A stretch of DNA of 64,000 bases from Tetramitus jugosus (lineage: Eukaryota; Heterolobosea; Eutetramitea; Acrasida; Vahlkampfiidae): positions 62,001 through 126,000 of the forward strand of contig OW569385.1 in NCBI GenBank assembly GCA_937625935.1, written 5' to 3'. The translations under genes and the position numbers were made by a program. The notes under the pieces were generated by a model, which was given only the letters and a program-made list of their open reading frames with translations, ran no database searches and was not told where the DNA came from. The number at the start of each line of letters is the position of its first letter. The first letter of the stretch is position 1. Below, one piece after another: positions 51,903-62,289 of the stretch.

Positions 51903-52055
51903 TTCGTTGTTGGCTTGTTTTTTGTCAATGTTTTTTGTGAGTTCACATGGTGAGTTCCAAAATTATTTTTACCTGTTGGTTCGAAAAGTTGTGTGCCTGA
52001 CGAATGTTGCAAAGGTTCAAGTGGACATTGACTCTCCTCTCAGCCACAACAACCA

Positions 52056-52586
52056 ATGACAGAGGACGAAGAACAAGTATCTGCCAAGTTTGTATCCAAT
52101 CCCAAGTACTTGCTAGAACAGCTGGGTTCGCTGGTCAATGTTCAATCTCTCTTGAATGACACGATGATTGTCAGGCGAGATTTTTCGGGCAGCCAAGAAC
52201 AATTCTATTGCAATAGTGCACTGTTGTCCTGCTTGAGTCCTTTTTTCAAGTCCATGTTGACCAATGACGATTTTGAAGAGTGCCGAACAAAGGTGATTTT
52301 CATTCCTGCTCTTCGGAAGGAGACAGGAGAAGAACAAACAGAACAAGAGTTGGACGAAGAGTGCTTTGTGCCTTCGGAGACTTTCCTCGAGTTTATTCGT
52401 TTTTGTACCTGTGCAAAATGTCATCTTTCCGAGGAGAATGTCGATTCACTACTTTTACTCTCCCAGCAATATTCCGTGTACGGTTTGCTAGAGTGCTGTA
52501 TCAAGTATATTACCGATCGGTTTATTATGAATGGTTTGCCACAAGATCGTGTTAATCGAATCCTGCAAGAGGTGTATTTGTTGTAG
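52056..52586 (+). CDS. Truncated BTB-only paralogue (inverted duplicate)
   Basis: This is a 176-residue protein closely matching the first about 170 residues of the neighbour at 50466-51902: same NPKYL, LVNVQS, EQFYCNSALLSC, FKSMLTN, ECFVPSETFLEFIRFCTC and YSVYGLL blocks. After CCIKYITDRFI the match ends and the frame stops at QEVYLL. It therefore lacks BACK and the C-terminal region. It may be a functional BTB-only protein or a decaying copy; the frame is intact. Confidence 0.8.
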   Translation: MTEDEEQVSAKFVSNPKYLLEQLGSLVNVQSLLNDTMIVRRDFSGSQEQFYCNSALLSCLSPFFKSMLTNDDFEECRTKVIFIPALRKETGEEQTEQELDEECFVPSETFLEFIRFCTCAKCHLSEENVDSLLLLSQQYSVYGLLECCIKYITDRFIMNGLPQDRVNRILQEVYLL

Positions 52587-52758
52587 GCCTTCGTCTTCCA
52601 AAATCATTCCTTGAACAATCTCCCCAGACGAGGCTTAAGCAGCGTTCTCTCCTCTTGATTTATCTTTTTCTTTTGTAAAATGTTCGAAAGTTTGGCTGAA
52701 ACTTGTAACTTTTTTTTGGGAACACAAAGAAAAAACAAATTTTGCTGCGTAGAGAAGA

Positions 52759-54153
52759 ATGCAACTTCATCATCAAGAGGATATCTGGCTTCACGTGATC
52801 GATTTTTTGGGGAATGGTCAATTTCCATTGATGAGTCATCTCCGACTCGTAAATCATCAATGGTTTCTGCTTGTCAATCAATCTGTTCGCCGCTTGACAC
52901 TCACGCAACAATTTTGCCTTCAAACAAGCAAATTGTTGCCAGTCAACTATAACCAGAAGGAGAGAATTGCTCAATTGTTTCACTTTTTGAAACAGTTTAC
53001 TCATGTTCAAGTGATTCAAATCTATGGATTCGATCACGATGTTCGAATGGTTCATTTAAGTCAGTTAGGACGATCGTATTGTCCCTTGTTGGAACGGTTT
53101 GAGATGGATGGTCACGTAATTAATGCCTGTAGTAATCATTTGCATTTGAAACAGTTTCTGAAAGCTTGTCCGCACTATAAGACGCTTGTTCTCTATGCGC
53201 CTCAACCTTGGAGCTCTTCTCCAGCTGCAATGGTCACCAAGAGAAACCTCCCACTTTCGTTGAATCCTCAGAGATGTGCAAAGTACATTGCCAAGTATGG
53301 GAGAAATCTAGAAGAACTCTATTTGAGTTCTAGCATGGAGCCTTTTGATTTTACTGACATTTGTGACCACTGTACAAAGCTGAACAAGGTGTATATTCGA
53401 GCTTCGGGTTCATATCAGCCTTTTGACCTATCTGGACTGAAATTCATCAAGTCATTGTCACTGTCCGGAGAGAACTTTTTTCGAGAAGGTCTTGAGCGAT
53501 TTATTGAAAACAATGTGCGAAATTTAGAATCGTTGGCTCTGTTTGTTCCAGGTGATCTCATGGATTCGATACTAGATGGATTCGCGCATACTGACCATTC
53601 GATATCAGAACTCAGTCTGACTGCAAGCTCCTCAATGGCCGAAGTTTGTAAGCTCGTACCTTTCATTACTTCCAACATTGCAAACTTCCAAGTGTTAAAG
53701 GTGTCACATTTCCACACGTGTCCTATTGATACTCTTGTGGCAGAAACACTTTCCAAATGTCCAAGATTCACCACACTCGAGATTAAGGATGTCAGTACGG
53801 TTCCTCAAGGAACATTCAAGTTGTTGGCAGAAACATGTACGAGCTTGGAGAATTTAACACTCACCAACATCGATCTCCTCGATCAGGATGACGTTATCGC
53901 TTTCGGATCGCAGGCATGTGTTTGTAGTCTCAAGTGTTTACATCTCTCTGTAGAAGATGCCTACATCAATCACCAGTTTCTGTCAAAGCACACTGATCTG
54001 AGGCGGGTAACGCTTGGATATCTCGATCAACTATTGTGGATTGTGATTCAAAGATCTCTAAAGAAGTTGGAATATTTGGAAGTCGCTTTCGTCGAAGATG
54101 GCCTCGCTGCAACGATTGCACAAACTACGAACATCAAATTGAAAGTAGGTTGA
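52759..54153 (+). CDS. F-box / leucine-rich-repeat protein
   Basis: This is a 464-residue protein. Residues about 5-45 are an F-box: EDIWLHVIDFLGNGQFPLMSHLRLVNHQWF. The rest is LRR-like, with recurring units such as NLEELYLSS, FIKSLSLSG, NLESLALFV, FQVLKVSHF, SLENLTLTNI and SLKCLHLS. Such proteins are substrate receptors of SCF ubiquitin ligases. Start ATG at 52759. Confidence 0.85.
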   Translation: MQLHHQEDIWLHVIDFLGNGQFPLMSHLRLVNHQWFLLVNQSVRRLTLTQQFCLQTSKLLPVNYNQKERIAQLFHFLKQFTHVQVIQIYGFDHDVRMVHLSQLGRSYCPLLERFEMDGHVINACSNHLHLKQFLKACPHYKTLVLYAPQPWSSSPAAMVTKRNLPLSLNPQRCAKYIAKYGRNLEELYLSSSMEPFDFTDICDHCTKLNKVYIRASGSYQPFDLSGLKFIKSLSLSGENFFREGLERFIENNVRNLESLALFVPGDLMDSILDGFAHTDHSISELSLTASSSMAEVCKLVPFITSNIANFQVLKVSHFHTCPIDTLVAETLSKCPRFTTLEIKDVSTVPQGTFKLLAETCTSLENLTLTNIDLLDQDDVIAFGSQACVCSLKCLHLSVEDAYINHQFLSKHTDLRRVTLGYLDQLLWIVIQRSLKKLEYLEVAFVEDGLAATIAQTTNIKLKVG

Positions 54154-54176
54154 ATGCTAATAAATGAATATCTATA

Positions 54177-57100
54177 TTAATGATAGCCAACGTACATTGA
54201 ATAGGCTGTTTCGGCATCTTTGAGAACGTCATCCACATCTAACGAGTGGCTAATGTTCACACAAAACTTGAGAATGTCATCAAAGGCCCAATCCTGGTGC
54301 ATTTCCATCATTTCATGCTTGTAGTGTCGCAATATTCCATAGGCAATATACAGGAAGAAATCGTTGACAGGACAAGGCGTTTGTGAAGGATTTCTCAGAT
54401 TGAATCCTAAACTCCACACTCGCTCCCACAGATTCTTGATTTGGTTGAATGTGAACTCTCTCTTGAGTAATACCAGGATCCAACGGAAACAGAAGTAAAA
54501 GTTCACTGCGTCTCTCTTCTCCAAGTACTCGTACCAATCCTTGTCTAGAACCTTTGTGATTTGCTGCAATTTATTCAATTGCTTCTCCATATATTTAGAA
54601 TTCATTTCGAAATGTCCTGAACATTGCATATAGCGGATATCACCGCTTCCATTGCCTTCAAGACGTTGTCGTTCAACTTCAAACAAATCATTCTCATTAA
54701 AAGTGAAAGAAGTATCAAGCGATGCTGGGGTCTCCATAAGACACACAAAGCACCAGAATGTTTGCGACTCATCACGAATGACATGCAATAGAGGTGAGAG
54801 CAAGTCGCCCATACCCTGACAGTACCCTAGATCAAAATTCCACATACCATAGGTCAACAGTATATTTCGGAGCTTTTCTAGGTACTGACTGTCATTTGCA
54901 ATAAATATATCTACATTTCGGTCCGTACGGACGACATCCTTATCGATTCTTCCCTTTCTTTCTCTGTACAATGAGAAGTATCTCTCCTGCAATGGAGTGA
55001 TGCTCGTCCATTGACTCTTCACTGAATCATACAGGATAGCACGTTCACGATCTAGAGCTTCCCTCTGCTCTACAGTTCTACAATTCTCATCAAATGAATA
55101 ATAACCTAATAAATACTTCCAAACTTCAGATCTTAATTGCTCATCATTTTCCTCAATGCCTCCATAGTACAAGCTGAGACAAATGGCAGACCATTTCTCT
55201 TTTGCATCTGGCACTTGACTACCAAATTCGTCAAATAACACTTCCCATTGCGCTCTGTTCAACTTTGGTGTTTCACTGTACTTTGGATGTAAGATTGATG
55301 CAAGTATCGCGAACCTTTCGTCTGTATCAACAACTGGAGAAGCAGGAGTCAGTGGAGGGCTCCGAGAGCTATCAGACTTTGTTGGCTCTTCAATAATTTC
55401 GAACCCATCCTCATCAGCATTGTCAATCGAGGTCTCTGTAAGGACTGCTTCACTCTGTTTTTGGTCATCGGGCGTTGTGACACTTGTATAATTTGTTTCA
55501 TTCAAATCCTCGGCCTCTTGCCCAAGATAATCGTGATCAGTAACTGATTTGATATCACAGTTAACCACGGATCCAGCCATCACACCTTGCTCACTGAGAT
55601 GAGCACTACCCTTTGAGTCACTAATGCTGTTTGATGGCTCTTCGTCCGCTTGCATGTGAATATTGTTCATCGAGATATATGTACTGGAAACATTGGGCAC
55701 AGGCAATGAGCTTGGAACCTTGTATTTGGAAGAGGATTGATTGGTCGATGAGATTCTATTGTACACTTTTGCTCCCCATTCGACAAGCCATCCATTACTG
55801 GATCCCACGCTAGACGATTTTCCAGTGTTAGCCTTGCTATTTCTGTTGGAGTTGCTAGTATTGATGTTGCGTACGTTTTGAGCCGTGCTTGTTGGCTCCT
55901 CAGGATAACAAACATGATCAAAATAGCTATCAAATTGCATCTGATTCAAAGATCGTTCCAACTGCTTGTTGTTGGCATTGATGGGTGAACTAGGTTGAAT
56001 ATTGTTGCCATTGTAGGCAGTGTCGTCGGATGGAATCAGAAGAACCTTGTACAGATGTGAATCGTTTGGCATCACTGCAATCACATTTCTCCTTTGCAAA
56101 AGAGAGAGAAAGTCATTGACACCACCTTCGTGGAAGTACAATGGTGGATGAGACACAACCGAGGTCATATCAATATCCTCCTCACTAATCTCCTCAAATC
56201 CATCATCAACAATCGATGATGATGATGAATGAGATGAAACTGAACGAGAATGATGATTTGCACTCTGTTGTGACGGTTGTTGTTGCGTAATAATAATGTA
56301 CGAGTGACCAATCGAAGGCGAATGCTTCTTAATGTTCAACACTTGTTCCATTCGCACTGCAATGGCATATTCTTCTGCTCTGGAGACCATTGGATTCACA
56401 CCCAATGTCAATGAGGAAGTAGCAGCCGCAACAGATGAAGAGCTATTGTTGTTGTTGTTGTTGCCTTGATTGGAAGAAGAGCATGGAATAGAGACGTTGG
56501 ACGCTCCAGACAACATTTCTTCCGTCAATTGAAGCACATTGTTCTCATCACCCATCGTATTCATCATCATCATCATGCTCATTGTTGCATTGTCACCACT
56601 CAATGATGATTGATGACCAACCGCACTATTATTACCACTACCATGACTACCACTACTATTGTTATTATTATTATAATTGTTGTTTTGAGAAGGAGTTCTT
56701 CGGTGGTTCATGGACGGTGGTGACAATGGAAAATCAATCGAAGGTGTTCTTCGTTTAGGAAGAGGTGATTGATGAGTAATGAGGTGCATGTACTCTGCTC
56801 TCGTCACTACTCTACCATTTTTTCTCGTGTGATTCACAAGTATACCATCCTCCCATTGAACCAACAACAAATAAGGTACCCACAATAGGTAAATAATGGG
56901 TTGATTTCGAATTTGTTGCACTGGTGTTAATATTTGTTCAATTAGGAAGAGACAACCAGCAATTTTGGATGATTTTTTAGCTGAAGATGATGATGATGAA
57001 TTGGATTGTGATTGTGATTGTTGATATTGTTGATGTTGTTGTTGATAATGTTGTGTATGAATGTAAACATCGTCTTTTCGGTGCAATATCTTGTATTTGA

Positions 57101-57398
57101 CCTTGTGAGTGACCAATAGATCATAAATGAGTTGTTTTGTATGACTTGTCAATGATTCTGCATGATGGTTATTGTTGTTGTTGTTGTTGGTTGAAGCTTC
57201 TACTTGATGATATTCACTACTCTTGGGAAGTGATAAGGAGAGTGATGCATAGGAAGAATTGTTATTGTTTGACATTTCGGTTGTGGTTGTAGTGTGAATG
57301 GATGGGGATGGAATAGGCGGGAAACCTTGATGAGAAGAAGAGCGGTCAAATGTGTTGTTGGAAGAGGGTAGTGGCGGGAATTTTTTTGAGGTTGTCAT
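54177..57398 (-). CDS. TBC-domain Rab GTPase-activating protein (TBC1D15/Gyp7-like)
   Basis: This is a 1073-residue protein. The TBC domain (about 730-1060) has LRSEVWKYLLGYY, the arginine finger in DKDVVRTDR (R824) and the glutamine finger in YCQGM (Q861), so it should be an active dual-finger GAP. WILVLLKREF follows. The N-terminal half is low complexity but contains LYFHEGGVNDFLSLL (about 425-440), a block seen before the TBC domain in Gyp7/TBC1D15/SGSM proteins. The Rab target is unknown. Confidence 0.92.
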   Translation of the reverse strand: MTTSKKFPPLPSSNNTFDRSSSHQGFPPIPSPSIHTTTTTEMSNNNNSSYASLSLSLPKSSEYHQVEASTNNNNNNNHHAESLTSHTKQLIYDLLVTHKVKYKILHRKDDVYIHTQHYQQQHQQYQQSQSQSNSSSSSSAKKSSKIAGCLFLIEQILTPVQQIRNQPIIYLLWVPYLLLVQWEDGILVNHTRKNGRVVTRAEYMHLITHQSPLPKRRTPSIDFPLSPPSMNHRRTPSQNNNYNNNNNSSGSHGSGNNSAVGHQSSLSGDNATMSMMMMMNTMGDENNVLQLTEEMLSGASNVSIPCSSSNQGNNNNNNSSSSVAAATSSLTLGVNPMVSRAEEYAIAVRMEQVLNIKKHSPSIGHSYIIITQQQPSQQSANHHSRSVSSHSSSSSIVDDGFEEISEEDIDMTSVVSHPPLYFHEGGVNDFLSLLQRRNVIAVMPNDSHLYKVLLIPSDDTAYNGNNIQPSSPINANNKQLERSLNQMQFDSYFDHVCYPEEPTSTAQNVRNINTSNSNRNSKANTGKSSSVGSSNGWLVEWGAKVYNRISSTNQSSSKYKVPSSLPVPNVSSTYISMNNIHMQADEEPSNSISDSKGSAHLSEQGVMAGSVVNCDIKSVTDHDYLGQEAEDLNETNYTSVTTPDDQKQSEAVLTETSIDNADEDGFEIIEEPTKSDSSRSPPLTPASPVVDTDERFAILASILHPKYSETPKLNRAQWEVLFDEFGSQVPDAKEKWSAICLSLYYGGIEENDEQLRSEVWKYLLGYYSFDENCRTVEQREALDRERAILYDSVKSQWTSITPLQERYFSLYRERKGRIDKDVVRTDRNVDIFIANDSQYLEKLRNILLTYGMWNFDLGYCQGMGDLLSPLLHVIRDESQTFWCFVCLMETPASLDTSFTFNENDLFEVERQRLEGNGSGDIRYMQCSGHFEMNSKYMEKQLNKLQQITKVLDKDWYEYLEKRDAVNFYFCFRWILVLLKREFTFNQIKNLWERVWSLGFNLRNPSQTPCPVNDFFLYIAYGILRHYKHEMMEMHQDWAFDDILKFCVNISHSLDVDDVLKDAETAYSMYVGYH

Positions 57399-57718
57399 TT
57401 ATGAATGGGGGATCAATGTCTCTCCAATGTTTGTTTTTTTAATTGTTGATCACAAACAAGTTTCTGCTCGGTTTTTGCTGTGCTGAGTTGTTGCTTGAGT
57501 ATTGGAATGGTGTTCCACTTGTGCTGTGGAATCACTTGTGTTCTTCGAACAACAAGTTAATTTTGGCCCGAGATTGAGAGTGAAACCTGTTCATTGAATT
57601 TTCACAGTTGTAACCGGGAGAGGAACGCAATAGACCGAACAATAAAATTCACAAACAAAACAAACAAAGGAAAAAGCTGTCGAGGAGAATTTTTGGATTG
57701 ACAAACAACTATTGAAAT
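57399..57718. other. Divergent intergenic region
   Basis: Promoter region between the TBC gene (leftward) and AP-4 mu (rightward). No gene is supported. Confidence 0.5.
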
Positions 57719-59272
57719 ATGCCAAATCAAATATCGCAATTCTTCGTATTGTCTTCCCGTGGAGACAGAATTCTCACCAGAGAATACCGCCAAGATATTG
57801 TACAAAACTCCGATCTCATATTTTTCCGTCATGTGCGCGCCTTGGAGAACCCTGCTTACAGTGCAAATGTCGCTCCATCGCCCACATTGACCAACCAAGA
57901 CGAACTTGTCAAACCTGCCTTCGTACGTAGCAAACAATGAAACAAACATGTTGAATTTTTGATGCACAATCAACAATCAAACTAACGATTTGATAACTAA
58001 CAATCACAATCACAACAACAATAATAGAACATTGATGGCATCAATTTTATCTATGTGAAGAAGAATTCAATGTATTTTGTATTTACAACAGCAGTGAACG
58101 CATCTCCTCAATATTTGCTTGAGCTTTTGAACCGTATGCTATTGTTGTTCAAGGACTTTACTGGAGTGTTGAGTGAACAGAGTTTGCGATTCAATTTTAC
58201 TCTCATGTATGAGTTAATGGACGAAATGTTGGATGGTGGTCACGTACAAAACACTACAACCAGTTTGTTGAGTTACTATGTGATGAATCCTGCTGTAGAT
58301 CTCGAAAAACATAGTTCTTTGCTTAGTGCTGTGAACACGACGGGATTTGCTGTGACTGGACTGTTTTTTGAACAAAAAACTGCAAAAGCTTCTGCTTCAG
58401 CTCGTTCTGTAATTGATAAAACCGATGATATCTATGTCGATATTTTGGAGAAGGTTGATGTAGAGTTCTCTGGCAATGGAAGCGTTTTGAGAAGTGAAAT
58501 TTTGGGTTCTATTGTTGTGAGAAGCTTCTTGAAGGGTGAACCATTGTTGAAGTTTGGACTCAACACAAATTTATTTATTGGACGGAATGGTGGGTCATCA
58601 TCGAGCACAGCCAATTATGGAGATGTTGTCCTAGATGCAGTCAATTTTTACTCCCATGCCAATCTGACAGAGTTCAAGAGGGACAAGGTCGTTAGTCTTT
58701 ATCCTATCGATGGAGAGTTTACCGTGTTGAATTATAGAGTGACGAGCGAGAATGCAGCCAGACCATGGTCATTGCCAATTCGTTTATATCCTCGTGTAGA
58801 ATTATTGAGTGAATACAGAGCAAGAGTTGTGATTCGTATAATGACTGATCTCGGCAAATCTAGCCACGTATCAAATGTCATTGTCCGAGTGCCAATTCCA
58901 AAGTTCTGCACTGCTGTTACCTCGGTATCGTTTGACGAGGAGAATCGTTCCAATAACTCGTACGAGTACAAAGCCGATGACAACTGTTTGTTATGGGGAA
59001 TAAGACGTGTCAGCAATGGTTTGGAACAATCTATTACCCTTCATCTGTCATTGGACAAGGCTAGCCCTGTACAGAGCCAGTTGTGGTATCTGAAGAGACA
59101 ATTGGGTCCTATTGGTGTAAAATTCGAAGTTCCAATGCACAATCTCTCTGGCCTCCAGCTCAGATTTTTGAAGATTGGTGATTATGAGGAGAGCAATAAG
59201 GATATTAAGAGATGGGTCAGATATGTGTGTCAAGGAGGCAACTACATGTGTCGCATGGATGGAACGGACTAA
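57719..59272 (+). CDS. AP4M1: AP-4 complex mu subunit, two exons
   Basis: Exons 57719-57922 and 58028-59272 (105-nt intron, GTACGT, phase 0) join to 482 residues, near the usual AP-4 mu length. The longin-like N-terminal part reads ISQFFVLSSRGDRILTREYRQD and, across the junction, NIDGINFIYVKKNSMYFVFTT. The mu homology domain (about 190-482) starts EILGSIVVRSFLKGEP and ends LSGLQLRFLKIG. It recognises YxxO-type cargo in an AP complex at the trans-Golgi or endosomes. Confidence 0.9.
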
Positions 59273-59295
59273 TAAAACAGCAGTACTGTAAAATA

Positions 59296-59309
59296 TGGCG
59301 GCGCCAAAT
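59296..59309. promoter_or_regulatory. E2F-like GGCGCCAAA site
   Basis: TGGCGGCGCCAAAT lies about 85 bp upstream of the coiled-coil gene. It is motif evidence only. Confidence 0.35.
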
Positions 59310-59392
59310 GCCGACAACCGTTTACTCTTTCTAATGACAACAACACGAATTTTGCAAGCTCACAAATCAGATTTTGACAGCTCTAACAATCG

Positions 59393-60796
59393 ATGAATCA
59401 TAGCTCCAACTACAATAGTTTGATGTCTCGAAACAACACCACTGGTGGTGCACAAAGTGGAAACACAAGTTGTCTTCTGCCATCCGATGCAACAACGAGT
59501 TCAACAACCACTCATCATCACCCATATTCGAGACGAGAAAAGAAATTGAGTGAATTGAAAGCAGAGCACGAAAAAGTTCTTCGCCAACATCATCAGATCC
59601 GAATGGGAGTTAATGACCGCTCATCTACGGCTCATTCACACAAACAGCAACACCAGAACTCTCATCGCTCACACCAGCAACCAAAATTTATTAACAACTT
59701 TTTTGACCAAGATCATACGAACTCTTCATCCACAATGGTCAGTGGAAATAGATCGATATCTAGGAATCTTATCGATCCTTCAAGTGCATCCATCACAAAT
59801 GATCAGGCTAGGAGTAATGTTTCATATGGAGGTGCCAGTACACACTCACCACATCTGAAAGCTCAAATGACGAGCAAGAGTAAGAGTAAAACGAATTTGA
59901 TTGAACAACGAGCCCGAGATTTAATGGCACAGATTGAGCAAAAAGTACGAAGAGATCTCAATATTCCTCAACTGTCACCAGATAAACCTTTGCCAGCCAA
60001 AGGGTCGCAGTATCATGCTTCTCCAATTGATTCTGATACAATGGAGGAACTCAATGAAAAGCAGTCAATAGACTTAAACAACCTTGAAGAGAAGGAACGA
60101 GAATTGCAACAAGAGTTGTTACAGATTGATCACTTACTGTTGACTAGTCGAAGAACTCCGCAGCAAAGAGAACAAAATCTATCCATATCGAATCAATCCG
60201 AACCTTCTCGAACTCAGAAGCAACCTGAGCGTGATGTTACAGAAAATAATCGGAGTAGACCTCATAAAACAGAGTCACTACATAGTGTCACCTCCAATCG
60301 ATTGGAACAATCTCGAATACGGAAAAGAGATACCTCAACAAAGCGCTCTCTTCAGCAAGCAACACACCATGACCAAAAATCCTTAATTTCAAATACCACA
60401 AATCAGAGACCATTGTCTGCTCAAAGGAGGAGAGTGCAGCTATCTTCATCAGTCATTATGAATCGAGCGACTTCTGTCAACAGACCAAGGTCATCTAGCG
60501 CTAGTAAAGTGAGAGACTCCAGTGACAACTGGTACTTTGTCAATAATAGAGCTGAGAAGACGATGACCATAGAGGTAAACAAAGCCATAGACAAGTTACA
60601 ACGCCAACTCCAACCCAAATTACTTCACAACAAAGGTGATACGCCCAAAACAGAAAAACCAATCGTTAAATCAGTATCGGTTCAATTGAAAAACCTTCTC
60701 ATCCAAGATGAAGAATTGAAGAGAGTGAGAAGAGAAATAGAGGCCCTAACTAATGGCTCAACCAGAGTCAGTGAAAATTCTTACTTTTTTCAATAA
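59393..60796 (+). CDS. Low-complexity coiled-coil protein of unknown function
   Basis: This is a 467-residue protein of no recognised family. Ser/Asn/His/Gln-rich stretches alternate with short charged helices: REKKLSELKAEHEKVLRQH (about 48-66), LEEKERELQQELLQIDHLL (about 230-250) and EELKRVRREIEAL near the end, all coiled-coil-like. The layout suggests a cytoskeletal or centrosomal scaffold, but this is a guess. The gene ends 40 bp before the tRNA-Gly fragment. Confidence 0.7.
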   Translation: MNHSSNYNSLMSRNNTTGGAQSGNTSCLLPSDATTSSTTTHHHPYSRREKKLSELKAEHEKVLRQHHQIRMGVNDRSSTAHSHKQQHQNSHRSHQQPKFINNFFDQDHTNSSSTMVSGNRSISRNLIDPSSASITNDQARSNVSYGGASTHSPHLKAQMTSKSKSKTNLIEQRARDLMAQIEQKVRRDLNIPQLSPDKPLPAKGSQYHASPIDSDTMEELNEKQSIDLNNLEEKERELQQELLQIDHLLLTSRRTPQQREQNLSISNQSEPSRTQKQPERDVTENNRSRPHKTESLHSVTSNRLEQSRIRKRDTSTKRSLQQATHHDQKSLISNTTNQRPLSAQRRRVQLSSSVIMNRATSVNRPRSSSASKVRDSSDNWYFVNNRAEKTMTIEVNKAIDKLQRQLQPKLLHNKGDTPKTEKPIVKSVSVQLKNLLIQDEELKRVRREIEALTNGSTRVSENSYFFQ

Positions 60797-60888
60797 ATGG
60801 ATTCAGCCAAGAAAACAGAGTCAAAATTCACCAAAATGCATTGACCGGGAATCGAACCCGGGTCCTCAGCTTGGAAGGCTGAGATGCT

Positions 60889-62268
60889 CCCGAATAAAAC
60901 GTGGGAACCTGACTATGAGAGATCAGGTCATGAGTCAGGTGCTGCCTAATTCGACACAAAAGTCGGGAATTGACTCGAAAATAACTGCTGCCGACTCCGG
61001 TGTTAACTCCATCAGAAAGTTGGGAATACCACTCAGGTACTGACTCACACGAAGTACACCACTGAACCATGAGTTAAGTGAAAAAACAGCAAGTCAACTG
61101 AGTCGATATTTTAGCCCGATCTCTCTCTCAACTGCTAATCACAACCAACCGCTTTGAATTTGTCGAAGTCGGTTTGTTTCCAACAAACCGAACACAACTA
61201 ACCCAAACGCAACTGCTTCAAGCAACAAAAAGTTTTTAAGTTGGGATACAAACTCCCTTATTGATCTCAAAACGTGTGATCACAACGGCTAAAGAAACAT
61301 TTACCAAGAAGCATATTGTTACTCCTGCGGCTCCATCCACTGAGCAAGTTCTGACACAAGGAACAGGTGTTGAACAAACAGATCAAGAAAGAGTTGAGAC
61401 TGAATACTGGTAAGTTTGTTCTTTTTATTTATGTTTCGATCACTTGTGATTTTCTGAATTTTCACTTCAAAGGAGTTAGGAGTGACTTACTTGCTGGAGA
61501 ATGATGAAGCAATGCCTGCTTTGAAATTTGGGGACAGGATGTTGAATAGTGCCAAAACAGAAATGCTCAATGAATTAGGTCAGTATCATTTTTCTATGCT
61601 GTTAATTGTTGATGTCATTTACCCTCCTTTTTCACAGTGCAGAGATGTCATCGAACAACAAAGAAAACTGTACATGGTATGTCGAACTGCAGTTTGTGTT
61701 TGTACCTGCTACTTACAACTTCTTTCCTACATCTTGTGTTTGTTTGTTGCGGAATTGTTGCTTTGGTGGTATGAACTTAAGCTCTTTTGATCGCTCTCGC
61801 ACCTTGCTCAAAATCGTCGGAGAAATAATGATCAACCACCTGACGAGGAGTCTCCTTGATCAAACTTGCGGAGATAAAGTACAAAGATCAGTGATTACCC
61901 ACTTGCCATGATGAGAGTTTTCTTGGGAATCTGTCCGGTTGATTTTGATTCACGAAAAATATTCATAATAAAAGTTTTCTTCATTCTCTCTCTACAAGAT
62001 TACAAGAATTTTTTGGTCCCTCACTCGCCCTGTTTCTCCTTGTTAGCCGCCTGATGTTGACTTGGGTCATGAGTTTGCACAGGACACAATACCTGACTTG
62101 AGCAAGTCGGCACCTGAAAATGAATGGCAACTTGGACCACTGCAGATGGTTGGTTTGTACCTGACTCCAGTGCTGACTCTGGGATAGTCAGCACCGGACT
62201 TGATCCGAGTCAGGATCTGGCGCAACGAAAGTCAGGTGCTGGTTGCCTCATGTGATTTTTTATTCGGG
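60889..62268. mobile_element. 1380-bp TIR element inserted in tRNA-Gly
   Basis: The ends are perfect 11-bp inverted repeats: CCCGAATAAAA at 60889-60899 and TTTTATTCGGG at 62258-62268. Flanks share a 2-bp CT (or 3-bp GCT) duplication. Both subterminal zones (first about 250 bp and last about 230 bp) carry many copies of GACTC/GAGTC and of GTCAGGTGCTG-like units in both orientations, as expected of transposase-binding subterminal repeats. No transposase is recognisable, so it looks non-autonomous. The superfamily is not identified. Confidence 0.85.
61248..61911 (+). pseudogene. Intron-bearing gene fragment inside the element
   Basis: Protein-like segments are separated by GT-AG intron-like spacers (61410-61472, 61579-61637). 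The first encodes ...APSTEQVLTQGTGVEQTDQE and the second ENDEAMPALKFGDRMLNSAK. The frames do not join across the first spacer (a stop appears at once), so it is probably a captured, decayed host gene fragment. The family is unknown. Confidence 0.35.
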
Positions 62269-62289
62269 CTGCCTCTACACCATCAATGC

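Larger units (their letters stand above)
60837..62289 (-). pseudogene. tRNA-Gly (TCC) gene split by an inserted element
   Basis: The minus strand holds the 5' part (62269-62289: GCATTGATGGTGTAGAGGCAG) and, after 1380 bp, the 3' part (60837-60888) with anticodon loop CTTCCAA (anticodon TCC), T arm CCGGGTTCGATTCCCGG, acceptor TCAATGC and discriminator A. The acceptor halves GCATTGA and TCAATGC pair perfectly and joining the parts (minus a 2-bp duplication) gives a 71-nt tRNA-Gly. The break is in the D arm, not at an intron site, so the gene should be inactive. Confidence 0.9.

Noticed and set aside
60837-62289. Permuted or trans-spliced tRNA-Gly
   Set aside because: The two parts are in normal order and the interruption has inverted repeats with a flanking duplication, which fits insertion better.
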